A stretch of DNA of 60,246 nt from Neisseria sp. (GTDB taxonomy: Bacteria > Pseudomonadota > Gammaproteobacteria > Burkholderiales > Neisseriaceae): assembly GCF_030527965.1 (NCBI RefSeq), contig NZ_JAUMZU010000018.1, positions 1 through 60,246 of the forward strand. Reading direction: 5' to 3'. Made by a program: the position numbers and the translations under genes. Shown here in pieces: positions 46,442-54,689 of the stretch (the stretch's first letter is position 1; every line of letters starts with the position of its first letter). The notes below the pieces were generated by a model. The model worked only from the letters and a program-made list of their open reading frames with translations, made no database searches and was not told the origin of the DNA.

Positions 46442-47137
46442 ATGATGAAATTATGGCAACCTGCCGTTGCGGTTTTGGCATTAGGCATTTGTGCGCCTGC
46501 TTTTGCAGCAAGCCAAACGGTTTCTTATACTTGTCAGCAAGGTCAGAAAGTGAACGTGCGCTATCAGTTTGATGCTGACGGCAATCCGCTCAGCGCCGCC
46601 GCACGAGTGGGCGGGGCAAGCCGGTTTATGAAATTCGATTCGCGTCATTCTGATAACGTGAGCACTGCGTTTAAAGACGCCAGAGGCTATGCGCTGACTG
46701 CGGGCGACTTGAATGCCGATAATGTAGGCTCTGCCAACGGCATCAGCATTATGTCGCCGAAAAGCGAGATTCTGTTTAAAGACTGTAGCCCGAAACGGAA
46801 AACTTCGACTGCATCTTCAGGCCGGATAGATGCTTCTGAAGTGGTTAAAAGAGGCAGCGTGGCTTATGTTTGCCAAGACAACCGCCGGTTGAACGTATCT
46901 TACGGTTTTAACGCAGCAGGCATTCCCGTATACGCCCAAGCCAAAGTTCAGGGCCGCAATTACAAACTGCCTTACAACCTGGATCGGTCTGACCGCGTAG
47001 ATACCGTTTTCTCCGGTTCGGGTTACACGCTGACGGCCGGTTATGTGGATTCGAAAAACTACCGTTCGCAAAGCGGCATCATGCTGACTTCGCCGCGCGA
47101 CGAATTGCTTTACAAAGAATGCCGCCCGCTTCGTTAA
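46442..47137 (+). CDS. Two-domain adhesin-complex-protein / MliC-type lysozyme-inhibitor-like protein
   Basis: From ATG 46442 (AGGAG 7 bases upstream) the 231-residue precursor has a Sec signal peptide ending PAFA. Two homologous domains follow, about residues 23-120 and 140-231. Each has the pattern VxYxCQ-(8)-YxF-(many)-TAGxxxxxxxxSxxGIxxxSPxxxxLxKxC, with one Cys near each end that should form a disulfide. The fold matches Neisseria Acp (adhesin complex protein), an outer-membrane/periplasmic protein reported to inhibit lysozyme; the meningococcal protein has a single such domain. A lysine/serine-rich linker joins the two copies. It is monocistronic with its own terminator. Confidence 0.85.
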   Translation: MMKLWQPAVAVLALGICAPAFAASQTVSYTCQQGQKVNVRYQFDADGNPLSAAARVGGASRFMKFDSRHSDNVSTAFKDARGYALTAGDLNADNVGSANGISIMSPKSEILFKDCSPKRKTSTASSGRIDASEVVKRGSVAYVCQDNRRLNVSYGFNAAGIPVYAQAKVQGRNYKLPYNLDRSDRVDTVFSGSGYTLTAGYVDSKNYRSQSGIMLTSPRDELLYKECRPLR

Positions 47138-47151
47138 ACGTTTGGGTAAAC

Positions 47152-47181
47152 AAAAAGCCGCAAGATTTTGCGGCTTTTTTT
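47152..47181 (+). terminator. Rho-independent terminator of the Acp-like gene
   Basis: AAAGCCGCAA pairs with TTGCGGCTTT around a short loop, followed by a run of eight T that merges into an uptake sequence. Confidence 0.88.
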
Positions 47182-48866
47182 CAGACAGGCATTGGTTTGC
47201 CCTGCGTTTCTTTCGCCATATCGAGCAATTCGGCGGCGTGGCTGCGGGTGGTGTCGGTGATGGTTTCGCCGCCGAGCATACGGGCGATTTCTTCGATGCG
47301 GTCTTGGCCGGTCAATAGGTTGATTTCGCTGGTTGTATGATCGGCGGTGCTGCGTTTTTCCACCTTCCAGTGGTTTTCGCCGCATGCCGTGACTTGCGGC
47401 AGGTGGGTTACTGCTAAAACCTGATGTTTGCCGCCGAGCGCCCGCAAGGCTCGGCCTACGGTCTCGGCCACGCCGCCGCCGATGCCGGTATCGACTTCGT
47501 CGAAAATCAGCGTAGGCACTTGAGTGTAGCGGCTGGTAACCACTTGCAAGGCGAGGCTGATACGGGCAAGCTCGCCGCCGGAAGCCACTTTGTTAAGCGG
47601 TCGCAGGGGGCTGCCTTGGTTGGTGGAAACTTGATATTGCACCTGTTCCAAACCGGAAGCGGAAGGTGTGGAGGGCAGGAGCTCGATGTGGAAATTGGCC
47701 CCTTTCATGGCCAGATGCTGCATATGGCCGGTGGTTTCGCTGCTGAGCTTGGCGGCGGCGCGGCGGCGTTCGGCGGAGAGTTGCTGTGCCGCTTGCTGAT
47801 AAGCGGCTTCGTTTTCCGATACGGCTTGTGCCAAGGCTTCAAGATCGGCAGCGGCATCCAGCGCTTGCAGTGCGGTTTCGAGTTCGGCTTGTTTTTCGGG
47901 CAGGGCTTCGGGTTCGACGCGGTATTTTCGCGCCATGCCCATCAATTCGCTCATGCGCGCTTCCTGCGCGGCCAATTCTTGCGGGTTGACTTCTACTTTG
48001 GCGGCAACATTGCGCATGTTGGCGGAAATTTCGCTTAATTCAGCTTCAATGCTGGCCAGCATATCAAGGCTTTCGGCAAACAGAGGTTCGATGCCGCTGA
48101 GTTGCTCCAGCGTTTTGCGGCATTGGTATAAACGGCTTTGGATGCCGCCGTCGCCTTCGATGGTATGCTCGGTTTCTTGTGCGGATTGGATGAGCTCGGT
48201 TGCGTGGGCGAGGCTGTCGTGATTTTGGCTGAGGCTTTCCCATTCGCCGTTTTGCAAATTGAGTTTGGCTAATTCGTTGGCCTGCCATTCCAGACGTTCG
48301 CGTTCAACGGCGATGCTTTCGGCTTGCTGCTTGGCATCTTCCAGCGCTTGCAGGGCGGCTTGGCGGGTTTGGTACGCTGCTTTTACCGAGGCGGCCAATG
48401 CGGTGCAACCGGCGAAGGCGTCGAGCAGTTTGCGCTGGGCGCTTTCTTGATTCAGAGAATGGTGGGTGTTTTGACCGTGGATGTCGATGAGGCGGCTGCC
48501 GATGTGTTTGAGCTGGGCGAGCGTGACCGCTTGGTCATTGACGAAGCTGCGGCTTTTGCCTTTGGCATCGATGATGCGGCGGATGGATAATTCTGCGGCT
48601 TCTTCGGATAAAAGCCCTTGTTCGCGCAATTCGGCTTGCAGATCGGGCAAATCGGATAGGTCGAACAAGGCTGAGAGGCGAGCTTCGGCGGTGCCGGTGC
48701 GGACTTGGCCGTAATCGGCTTTGTCGCCGAGCAGGAGGCCGATGGCATCGAGGGTAATGGATTTTCCGGCGCCGGTTTCGCCGGTCAGCACGGTAAAGCC
48801 TGTCTGAAAATCGAGGTTGAGCTGTTCGACGGTAACGAAGTTGCTGAGAGAAAGCGCCAGAAGCAT
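47181..48866 (-). CDS. recN: DNA repair protein RecN
   Basis: The 561-residue SMC-like ATPase has Walker A GETGAGKS near residue 30, long coiled-coil arms (about 150-370), the ABC-type signature VASGGELARISLALQ and Walker B TLIFDEVDTGI. It acts in recombinational repair of double-strand breaks. AAGGA is 8 bases before ATG. One uptake sequence lies inside the 5' end of the gene (about 48797). The stop abuts the Acp-like gene's terminator. Confidence 0.96.
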   Translation of the reverse strand: MLLALSLSNFVTVEQLNLDFQTGFTVLTGETGAGKSITLDAIGLLLGDKADYGQVRTGTAEARLSALFDLSDLPDLQAELREQGLLSEEAAELSIRRIIDAKGKSRSFVNDQAVTLAQLKHIGSRLIDIHGQNTHHSLNQESAQRKLLDAFAGCTALAASVKAAYQTRQAALQALEDAKQQAESIAVERERLEWQANELAKLNLQNGEWESLSQNHDSLAHATELIQSAQETEHTIEGDGGIQSRLYQCRKTLEQLSGIEPLFAESLDMLASIEAELSEISANMRNVAAKVEVNPQELAAQEARMSELMGMARKYRVEPEALPEKQAELETALQALDAAADLEALAQAVSENEAAYQQAAQQLSAERRRAAAKLSSETTGHMQHLAMKGANFHIELLPSTPSASGLEQVQYQVSTNQGSPLRPLNKVASGGELARISLALQVVTSRYTQVPTLIFDEVDTGIGGGVAETVGRALRALGGKHQVLAVTHLPQVTACGENHWKVEKRSTADHTTSEINLLTGQDRIEEIARMLGGETITDTTRSHAAELLDMAKETQGKPMPV

Positions 48867-48949
48867 CGGGGTATCCTTGTGTGGGAAGCGATTTGCTGAG
48901 TTTTTGCTGATTATAAATAAGTTTTTGGGCGGTTTGAACCGCTTTGCTG

Positions 48950-48990
48950 ATTAAATGCCTGTCTGAAAACGTTCAGACAGGCATTTAATC
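48950..48990. terminator. Inverted uptake-sequence terminator
   Basis: ATTAAATGCCTGTCTGAAAA and its complement form a long hairpin just past the nadK stop on the minus strand. Confidence 0.85.
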
Positions 48991-49016
48991 AGGTCGGGCG
49001 ATTGCTCGGGATGAAC

Positions 49017-49907
49017 TCAAATAAGCTGCTCGCCCCAATGCAGTTTCTGGCGCAGAGTTCGGTAATATTGGTAATCGCTGGGGTGCAGTACGCGCAAGCT
49101 GTGCTGATAGCGGCGGATGCGGATTGTATCCATGCTTTTGATGTCGACGTAAGATTGGCCGTCGAGGTGTATGCGTGCATCGCCGGTTTTGGTAATCAAA
49201 ATGTTGATTTCGCAGGTGTCGGCCACGGCGATGGGGCGGTTGGTCATGGATTGGGGGCAGATAGGCACCAGCGTGAAAGCGCGCAGGCTGGCCTGCAGGA
49301 TGGGGCCTCCGGCGGCAAGGGCATAGGCGGTTGAACCGGTAGGGGTGGAGACAATCAGGCCGTCGCTGCGCTGGGTGTAAACGAATTCTTTGTTGATGAA
49401 CACTTCAAATTCAATCATCTGTCCCGATGCGCCGCGCGAAAGGACAACGTCGTTTAACGCCAGCGAACGGTTGATGGTTTCGCCGTTTCGGATAACGGAG
49501 GCTTCCAACAAGATGCGCTCTTCGGCATTGTATTTGCCGGTTAGCATGTTTTTGATTTCTACATCCATGCTTTCGCGCGAAACTTGCGTCAAAAACCCTA
49601 AATGGCCTTGGTTGACGCCGATTAGCGGCACGCGGTAGGCGGCAACTTTGCGGGCAGCGGAAAGGAAGGTGCCGTCGCCGCCGAGCACGATGACCAAATC
49701 GCATTTCTTGCCGATTGAGCCTTTTTCTATCGTTTCACATTTGTGGCGATTGGCGGGCGAAACCAGATTTTCGTCTACGCTGTCTTTATCCAGATAAATA
49801 TTGAGCTTTTCTGCGTGCAGGAGCTCGATCAGGTGATTAAGGCAATGTTCGATTTGCGGGGTTTGCGGACGGGCCACGATGCCGATGTGTTTGAATTGGC
49901 TGGTCAT
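49017..49907 (-). CDS. nadK: NAD kinase
   Basis: The 296-residue enzyme phosphorylates NAD to NADP. The signature VLGGDGTFLSAARKVA is near residue 70, with NDVVLSRGASGQMIEFEVF (Asn-Asp) and GSTAYALAAGGPIL further on. Length is typical. It starts about 50 bases downstream of the recN/nadK gap region and is probably transcribed alone. Confidence 0.95.
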   Translation of the reverse strand: MTSQFKHIGIVARPQTPQIEHCLNHLIELLHAEKLNIYLDKDSVDENLVSPANRHKCETIEKGSIGKKCDLVIVLGGDGTFLSAARKVAAYRVPLIGVNQGHLGFLTQVSRESMDVEIKNMLTGKYNAEERILLEASVIRNGETINRSLALNDVVLSRGASGQMIEFEVFINKEFVYTQRSDGLIVSTPTGSTAYALAAGGPILQASLRAFTLVPICPQSMTNRPIAVADTCEINILITKTGDARIHLDGQSYVDIKSMDTIRIRRYQHSLRVLHPSDYQYYRTLRQKLHWGEQLI

Positions 49908-49983
49908 AGGACGTGCGTATTGAGTGGGATGTCGAAATTATAACGCAATCGGCAGGCAACGGGCTACATAGGGCTACAGCGGG

Positions 49984-50706
49984 CTATTTTTGCTGCCGTT
50001 TGCTTTGGAAAAAGCGTTGTAAGACGGCACGGCATTCTTCGGCCAGAATGCCGCTTTTGACGGCGGTGTGTTGGTTTAGTCGGATATCGCCAAACAGGTT
50101 GAGAACGCTGCCGGCTGCGCCGGTTTTAGGCTCTGTCGCGCCGTAGATGAGGCGGCCGATGCGCGCTTGGATGATGGCGCTGGCGCACATGGCGCAAGGC
50201 TCGAGCGTGACATAAAGGTCGCAGCCTTCGAGGCGGTAGTTTTGCAGGGTGCGGCCGGCGGATGATAAGGCGCGGATTTCGGCATGGCTGCTGATGCTGC
50301 AATCGCCGATACAGGTGTTGTGCTCCGCTGCCAGAACCTGCCCGTTTCGAACAATCACGGCGCCGACCGGCACTTCGCCCGATACGGCGGATTTGGCGGC
50401 TTGATCCAGCGCCAGCCGCATGTAACGTTCCATTTCTTCTTCTGGCGGAAACAGGCTGACCGGCGGATGGCGGTGCAGAGCTTGAAGTAGCGCTTCTTTT
50501 TCAGACAGGCTTATGTCTTGCGGGCGACGGTTTTCAGCCAGTGCGGTCAGTTGCCACAAGGTGCTGCGGGTTAGGGTTAGCCCTGCGGCTTTGAGCTTGA
50601 GGAAAACGGTTACAGCACCGTGCGCTTGCAGGTCGGCTCGGCTGAAGATGCCGAGCTTATGCAGAGCGTTGAGGGTTTTGGGGGCAATAGGCGGCGATGT
50701 AAGCAT
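49984..50706 (-). CDS. tadA: tRNA-specific adenosine deaminase with N-terminal TfoX-like domain
   Basis: The 240-residue protein has two parts. Residues about 1-80 form a TfoX C-terminal-type helical domain (IAPKTLNALHKLGIFSRADL), and residues 88-240 are the deaminase with SHAEIRAL (zinc His, catalytic Glu) and EPCAMCASAI (zinc Cys pair). TadA converts A34 to inosine in tRNA-Arg(ACG). The same fusion exists in other Neisseria as far as I recall. An uptake sequence lies inside the gene near 50500. Confidence 0.94.
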   Translation of the reverse strand: MLTSPPIAPKTLNALHKLGIFSRADLQAHGAVTVFLKLKAAGLTLTRSTLWQLTALAENRRPQDISLSEKEALLQALHRHPPVSLFPPEEEMERYMRLALDQAAKSAVSGEVPVGAVIVRNGQVLAAEHNTCIGDCSISSHAEIRALSSAGRTLQNYRLEGCDLYVTLEPCAMCASAIIQARIGRLIYGATEPKTGAAGSVLNLFGDIRLNQHTAVKSGILAEECRAVLQRFFQSKRQQK

Positions 50707-50743
50707 GGCGTTTCAGATAGGCATTGGGTAAGCGGGCGGTAGG

Positions 50744-51616
50744 CTATCCGCGCGGGTGGTGTTCTTGCACGATGTTTTTCAGCCGTTCGTTGGCAACATG
50801 GGTGTAGATTTGGGTGGTGCCTATGCTGGCATGACCGAGCAAGAGCTGGACTACGCGCAAATCGGCGCCGTGGTTGACCAGATGGGTGGCAAAGGCATGG
50901 CGCAAGCCGTGCGGGCTGAGGTGCTGTATGCCGGCGGCTTCAGCATATTTTTCAACAATCATCCAAGCCAGTTGGCGCGAAATGCCGGTGCGTTTCTGGC
51001 TGACGAATAGTTCGTTGCAGGCTTTGTCTTTAAGCAGTAGCTGCCGGGCTTCGGTTAAGTAACGCGTGATCCAGTAGGCGGCTTCTTCGCCCAGCGGCAC
51101 GATGCGCTGTTTGTCGCCTTTGCCGATGGTGCTCAAGATGCCTTTGTTGAGGTCGATTTCGCTGATTTGCAGCTTGACGGCTTCGCTCACGCGCAATCCG
51201 GTGGCATAAATCAGCTCTAATAAGGCTTTGTCGCGCAGGCCGTGCGGCGTGTCGATGTCGGGCGCGTCGAGCAGCGCGTCGATCTGGCGTTCGCTGATAA
51301 GCTTGGGCAACGTACGGGCTTGTTTGGGGGCGGTTAGATTGCGGGTCGGGTTGTCGGTGCGTTGTTCGGTCTCAGCCAGCCAGAGATATAAATTTTTGCA
51401 GGCCGACAGAGCGCGCGCCTGTGAGCGCGGTTTTTCTTCTTGATGATATACGGCGGCGGCTAAATCGGTGCTTTGTGCCGTGAGCCAGTTTTGCCCCTGA
51501 GCTTGCAAGCGGACGGCGATTTTTTCCAGATCGCGGCGATAGCCTTCCAGCGTGTTTTGGCTCAGGCGGCGCTGGAGCCAGAGGTATTCGAGCAGGCGGT
51601 TAATCAGGTCATCCAT
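50744..51616 (-). CDS. xerD: Tyrosine recombinase XerD
   Basis: The 290-residue recombinase has the N-terminal SAM-like core-binding domain and the catalytic residues Arg in ATGLRVSEAV, Lys in GKGDKQRIVPL, His-x2-Arg in LSPHGLRHAFATHL, His in LLGHASIGTTQ and nucleophile Tyr271 in IYTHV. With XerC it resolves chromosome dimers at dif. It lies between ogt and tadA on the same strand. It is housekeeping and not part of an integrative element here. Confidence 0.94.
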   Translation of the reverse strand: MDDLINRLLEYLWLQRRLSQNTLEGYRRDLEKIAVRLQAQGQNWLTAQSTDLAAAVYHQEEKPRSQARALSACKNLYLWLAETEQRTDNPTRNLTAPKQARTLPKLISERQIDALLDAPDIDTPHGLRDKALLELIYATGLRVSEAVKLQISEIDLNKGILSTIGKGDKQRIVPLGEEAAYWITRYLTEARQLLLKDKACNELFVSQKRTGISRQLAWMIVEKYAEAAGIQHLSPHGLRHAFATHLVNHGADLRVVQLLLGHASIGTTQIYTHVANERLKNIVQEHHPRG

Positions 51617-51652
51617 GATGTGCGGGGCTTTCAGACAGGCTTTTCTGTGCGG

Positions 51653-52111
51653 TTAAACGGTTACGCCTTCGTGCTGCAACAGCCAGCGTTTGATATTCAA
51701 TGCGTCGCCTTCACCGCTGGAAAAGCCGCCCAAGCCCTGTTTGGCGACGACTCGGTGGCAGGGAACGACGAGTGCCAGCGGGTTTTTGCCGCAAGCGCCG
51801 CCGACTGCGCGCGGATGGCTGCCGATTTGGCGGGCGATGTCTTGGTAGGTAAGCACTTCTCCGGCCGGTATCATGGCGATTGCCTGCCAAACTTTCTGCT
51901 GAAATGCGGTGCCGCGGGAGGAAATGGGATGGTTGAAATTTTTCTGGCGGCCTGAAAAGTAATCGTCCAGCTTGCGTTGCCAGCACTTGGGCAGCGGATA
52001 AGGTGCGTATTCCAGTTTGCCGTGCAGATGCAATTCGACGAGATTGTGCTCTTCATCGAAAATCAGGGTAATGTTGCCGAACGGGGCGGTGTAAAGACAG
52101 GCGTGGTTCAT
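51653..52111 (-). CDS. ogt: Methylated-DNA--protein-cysteine methyltransferase
   Basis: The 152-residue suicide repair protein transfers methyl groups from O6-methylguanine to its Cys in VVPCHRVV. GTAFQQKVWQAIAMIPAGEV and YQDIARQIG form the DNA-binding HTH, and GGFSSGEGDALNIKRWLL ends the domain. It lies just upstream of xerD. Confidence 0.94.
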   Translation of the reverse strand: MNHACLYTAPFGNITLIFDEEHNLVELHLHGKLEYAPYPLPKCWQRKLDDYFSGRQKNFNHPISSRGTAFQQKVWQAIAMIPAGEVLTYQDIARQIGSHPRAVGGACGKNPLALVVPCHRVVAKQGLGGFSSGEGDALNIKRWLLQHEGVTV

Positions 52112-52160
52112 AGGGCGGATTTTATCATTTCTTAATCCGTTGTGCGTTGGCGGTAAATAA

Positions 52161-52201
52161 TCAATGCCTGTCTGAACAGGTTTTCAGACAGGCATTGATG
52201 G
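52161..52201. terminator. Inverted uptake-sequence hairpin
   Basis: ATCAATGCCTGTCTGAA faces TTCAGACAGGCATTGAT around a short loop, between ogt and the sulfate-binding-protein gene. Confidence 0.82.
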
Positions 52202-52265
52202 TGCGAACGGTTTGGTTTGCCTTGGGTTGGCGGGTTAGGCCGGCAAATGCGAAGGGTACGGCTGA

Positions 52266-53303
52266 TTATTTTTTAACGTAAATCTGGTCGAAAATCGCGC
52301 CGTCGCTGAAGAATTTCTGTTGTGCTTTTTGCCAGCCGCCGAATTGGTCGTTGATGTTGACCAATTTTAAATCGGGGAATTGCTGTTTGAATTCTTTGGC
52401 GATTTCCGGGTCGCTCGGGCGGTAGAAGTTTTTGCCGATGATGCGCTGCGCTTCAGGGCTGTAAAGGTGTTTCAGATAGCCTTCGGCTACTTGGCGCGTG
52501 CCTTTGGCATCGACCACGGCATCGACCATTGCCACGGGCGGTTCGCACAAAATCGATGAGGGCGGGGTAATGATTTCAAATGCGTTCGGATTTTCGTTGA
52601 TGGCCAGATGAGCTTCGTTTTCCCAAGCCAATAATACGTCGCCTAAATTGCGCTGGGTAAACGAGACGGTGGCGCCGCGGGCGCCGGTATCCATAATCGG
52701 TACGCGGCTGTAGAGCGCTTTTACGAATTCGCGCGCGCTGTTTTCATCGGCATTGGGCAGGGATTGCGCATAAGCCCATGCGGCCAGAAAATTCCAGCGT
52801 GCGCCGCCGGAAGTTTTGGGATTGGGCGTGATGACCTGCACGTCACCTTTGATTAAATCTCCCCAATCGTGAATGTTTTTCGGATTACCTTTGCGAACCA
52901 GAAAAACGATGGTCGAGGTGTAGGGCGTGCTGTTGTGCGGCAATGATTTTTGCCACTCGGGGTTAATCAGTTGTTTGTTTTTGTTAATCGAATCGATGTC
53001 TCCGGCCAGTGCCAGCGTGGCCACGTCGGCCTTCAAACCGTTTTGCACGGCCAGTGCCTGCTTGCCCGAGCCGCCGTTGGATTGCTGGATGTTTACTTCG
53101 GTGCCGGTTTTTTGCTGCCAGTATTTTTCAAATAGGGCGTTGTATTCTTGATAAAGCTCGCGGGTCGGGTCGTAGGAAACGTTTAATAAGGAAACCCGCC
53201 CCGGTTTTTCGGTTTGGTCATTTTTCCCGTTTTCTGCGCCCGAGCCGCAGGATGCGGTTAACACGGCGGCGAGTAAAATGGCGCTGATGCTTTTGAGGGT
53301 CAT
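52266..53303 (-). CDS. sbp: Sulfate/thiosulfate ABC transporter substrate-binding lipoprotein
   Basis: The 345-residue precursor has a lipoprotein signal with lipobox LTASC (Cys19) and an acidic/polar linker. It then follows the Sbp/CysP fold with LNVSYDPTRELYQEYN at the anion-binding start, QSNGGSGKQALAVQNG and ARWNFLAAWAYA. It binds sulfate or thiosulfate for a CysTWA-type importer, whose permease and ATPase genes are not adjacent. A lipid anchor, not a soluble periplasmic form, distinguishes it from enterobacterial Sbp. Confidence 0.92.
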   Translation of the reverse strand: MTLKSISAILLAAVLTASCGSGAENGKNDQTEKPGRVSLLNVSYDPTRELYQEYNALFEKYWQQKTGTEVNIQQSNGGSGKQALAVQNGLKADVATLALAGDIDSINKNKQLINPEWQKSLPHNSTPYTSTIVFLVRKGNPKNIHDWGDLIKGDVQVITPNPKTSGGARWNFLAAWAYAQSLPNADENSAREFVKALYSRVPIMDTGARGATVSFTQRNLGDVLLAWENEAHLAINENPNAFEIITPPSSILCEPPVAMVDAVVDAKGTRQVAEGYLKHLYSPEAQRIIGKNFYRPSDPEIAKEFKQQFPDLKLVNINDQFGGWQKAQQKFFSDGAIFDQIYVKK

Positions 53304-53420
53304 GGTTGCTCCTTAATGAATAAACTTGTTGTTGATTAAGGTGCAATGTAACAGAGGGCGGGAGCGCTTAAAAAGAATGTTTTTACATGACGTTATAACC
53401 AAACTTCATGATGGAGCCGG

Positions 53421-54002
53421 TTACGGTTTCAAACGCGCGGCCAGATTGGCTTCGGCCTGCGGCCATTCTTCCCGTATCATGCTGTAGACAACCGTATCGC
53501 GTATGCTGCCGTCGCGTCGGGTTTGGAAACCGCGCAAGACGCCGTCTTTTTTGGCGCCGAGCCTTTCGATGGCTTGTTGCGAGCGGGTGTTGATGAGGTC
53601 GGCGCGCCAGCCTACGGTTTGTACGTTTAGCGTATCGAATGCGTGGTGTAGCAACAGGTATTTGCAAGTGGTGTTGACGCGGCTGCGCCAGTAGCTTTGC
53701 GCATACCATGTGTAGCCGATTTCAAGGCGTTTCGCGGTCTGAACGATATTGCAGTAGCTGGTGCTGCCGATGATGCGGTCGTTATCGGTTTCGTCTATCA
53801 CGGCGAAGGCGATTCTGTCGGGCATGGCGAGCGCGTTTCGGATGTAGGCGGCGGTATTCTCGGGCTCCGGCACGGTGGCGACAACGAGTTGCCACAATTC
53901 GCCGTCTGCCGCGGCGGCGCGCAGGCCTGTTTCGTGTTGCGGGCCTAAAGGTTCGAGGCGAACGCCGTTCAGGCGCAGGGAAACGGGTTGAGGCGTTTGC
54001 AT
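53421..54002 (-). CDS. GNAT-family N-acetyltransferase, RimJ/RimL-like
   Basis: The 193-residue protein matches the Acetyltransf_3 group: RLEPLGPQHETGLRAAA at the start, IGSTSYCNIVQTAKRLEIGYTW in the core and the acetyl-CoA loop region KYLLLHHAFDTLNVQTVGWR. The C-terminal part (NTRSQQAIERLGAKKDGVLR) is typical of RimJ-like enzymes. The acceptor is unknown. It starts 14 bases after bcp and is probably co-transcribed with it. Confidence 0.9.
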   Translation of the reverse strand: MQTPQPVSLRLNGVRLEPLGPQHETGLRAAAADGELWQLVVATVPEPENTAAYIRNALAMPDRIAFAVIDETDNDRIIGSTSYCNIVQTAKRLEIGYTWYAQSYWRSRVNTTCKYLLLHHAFDTLNVQTVGWRADLINTRSQQAIERLGAKKDGVLRGFQTRRDGSIRDTVVYSMIREEWPQAEANLAARLKP

Positions 54003-54016
54003 GGTTTAGGGTTTTC

Positions 54017-54472
54017 TTATCCGTTGGATTCGGGTTGTTGGCTTAATGCTTCCAATACTGCCTGCGCATGGTTGGCCACTTTGACTTTGCGCCATTCATG
54101 GGTGATTTCGCCTTGCCGGTTTAAAACGAACGTGCTGCGTTCGATGCCGAGCGATTCTTTGCCGTAGAGCTTTTTCAGTTTGATAACGTCAAACATTTTG
54201 CATACGGTTTCGTCTTGGTCGCTTAATAATTCAAATTGAAAACCTTGTTTGGTGCAGAAATTTTGATGCGATTTGACACTGTCGCGCGAGATGCCGACCA
54301 CGGTGTAGCCGAGTGCTTCAAACTGGCTTAACCGTGCGTTGAAATCGATGCCTTCGGTGGTGCAGCCTTGCGTGTTGTCTTTCGGGTAAAAATAAACAAT
54401 CAGCGGCAGATGCTCGTCGGAAATAAAATCGCGGCCGGTATTGGAAGGAAGGGTAAAACGGTATTGCGACAT
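54017..54472 (-). CDS. bcp: Peroxiredoxin Bcp (thioredoxin-dependent thiol peroxidase)
   Basis: The 151-residue thiol peroxidase has the catalytic motif FYPKDNTQGCTTEG with peroxidatic Cys37. The resolving Cys found five residues later in E. coli Bcp is Ile here, so it works as a 1-Cys enzyme or uses another cysteine (QNFCTKQG or ETVCKMFD). It reduces hydroperoxides with thioredoxin or a similar donor. Confidence 0.93.
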   Translation of the reverse strand: MSQYRFTLPSNTGRDFISDEHLPLIVYFYPKDNTQGCTTEGIDFNARLSQFEALGYTVVGISRDSVKSHQNFCTKQGFQFELLSDQDETVCKMFDVIKLKKLYGKESLGIERSTFVLNRQGEITHEWRKVKVANHAQAVLEALSQQPESNG

Positions 54473-54689
54473 GATTGGCGTTTCTTTTATCGGGTTTCAG
54501 ACAGGCTTTATCTTACGGGATTGTCGCTCGAATGCCAATCGGTTTGCCGGGTAGACTGAGGGTTGCGAACAAGTCGGGCGATGTTTGGGGCATGACGTTG
54601 ATATGCGGTGTTTTTTTAGCTGATTATCATAATGTGCTTTATCCACTATATAATGCCTGTCTGAAAATATTTTTTAGGGGTGGGCTTTT

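Noticed and set aside
54621-54640. Fur-box-like GATTATCATAATG upstream of nupC
   Set aside because: Only part of the 19-base consensus matches and the gene is not iron-related; an AT-rich chance match is more likely.
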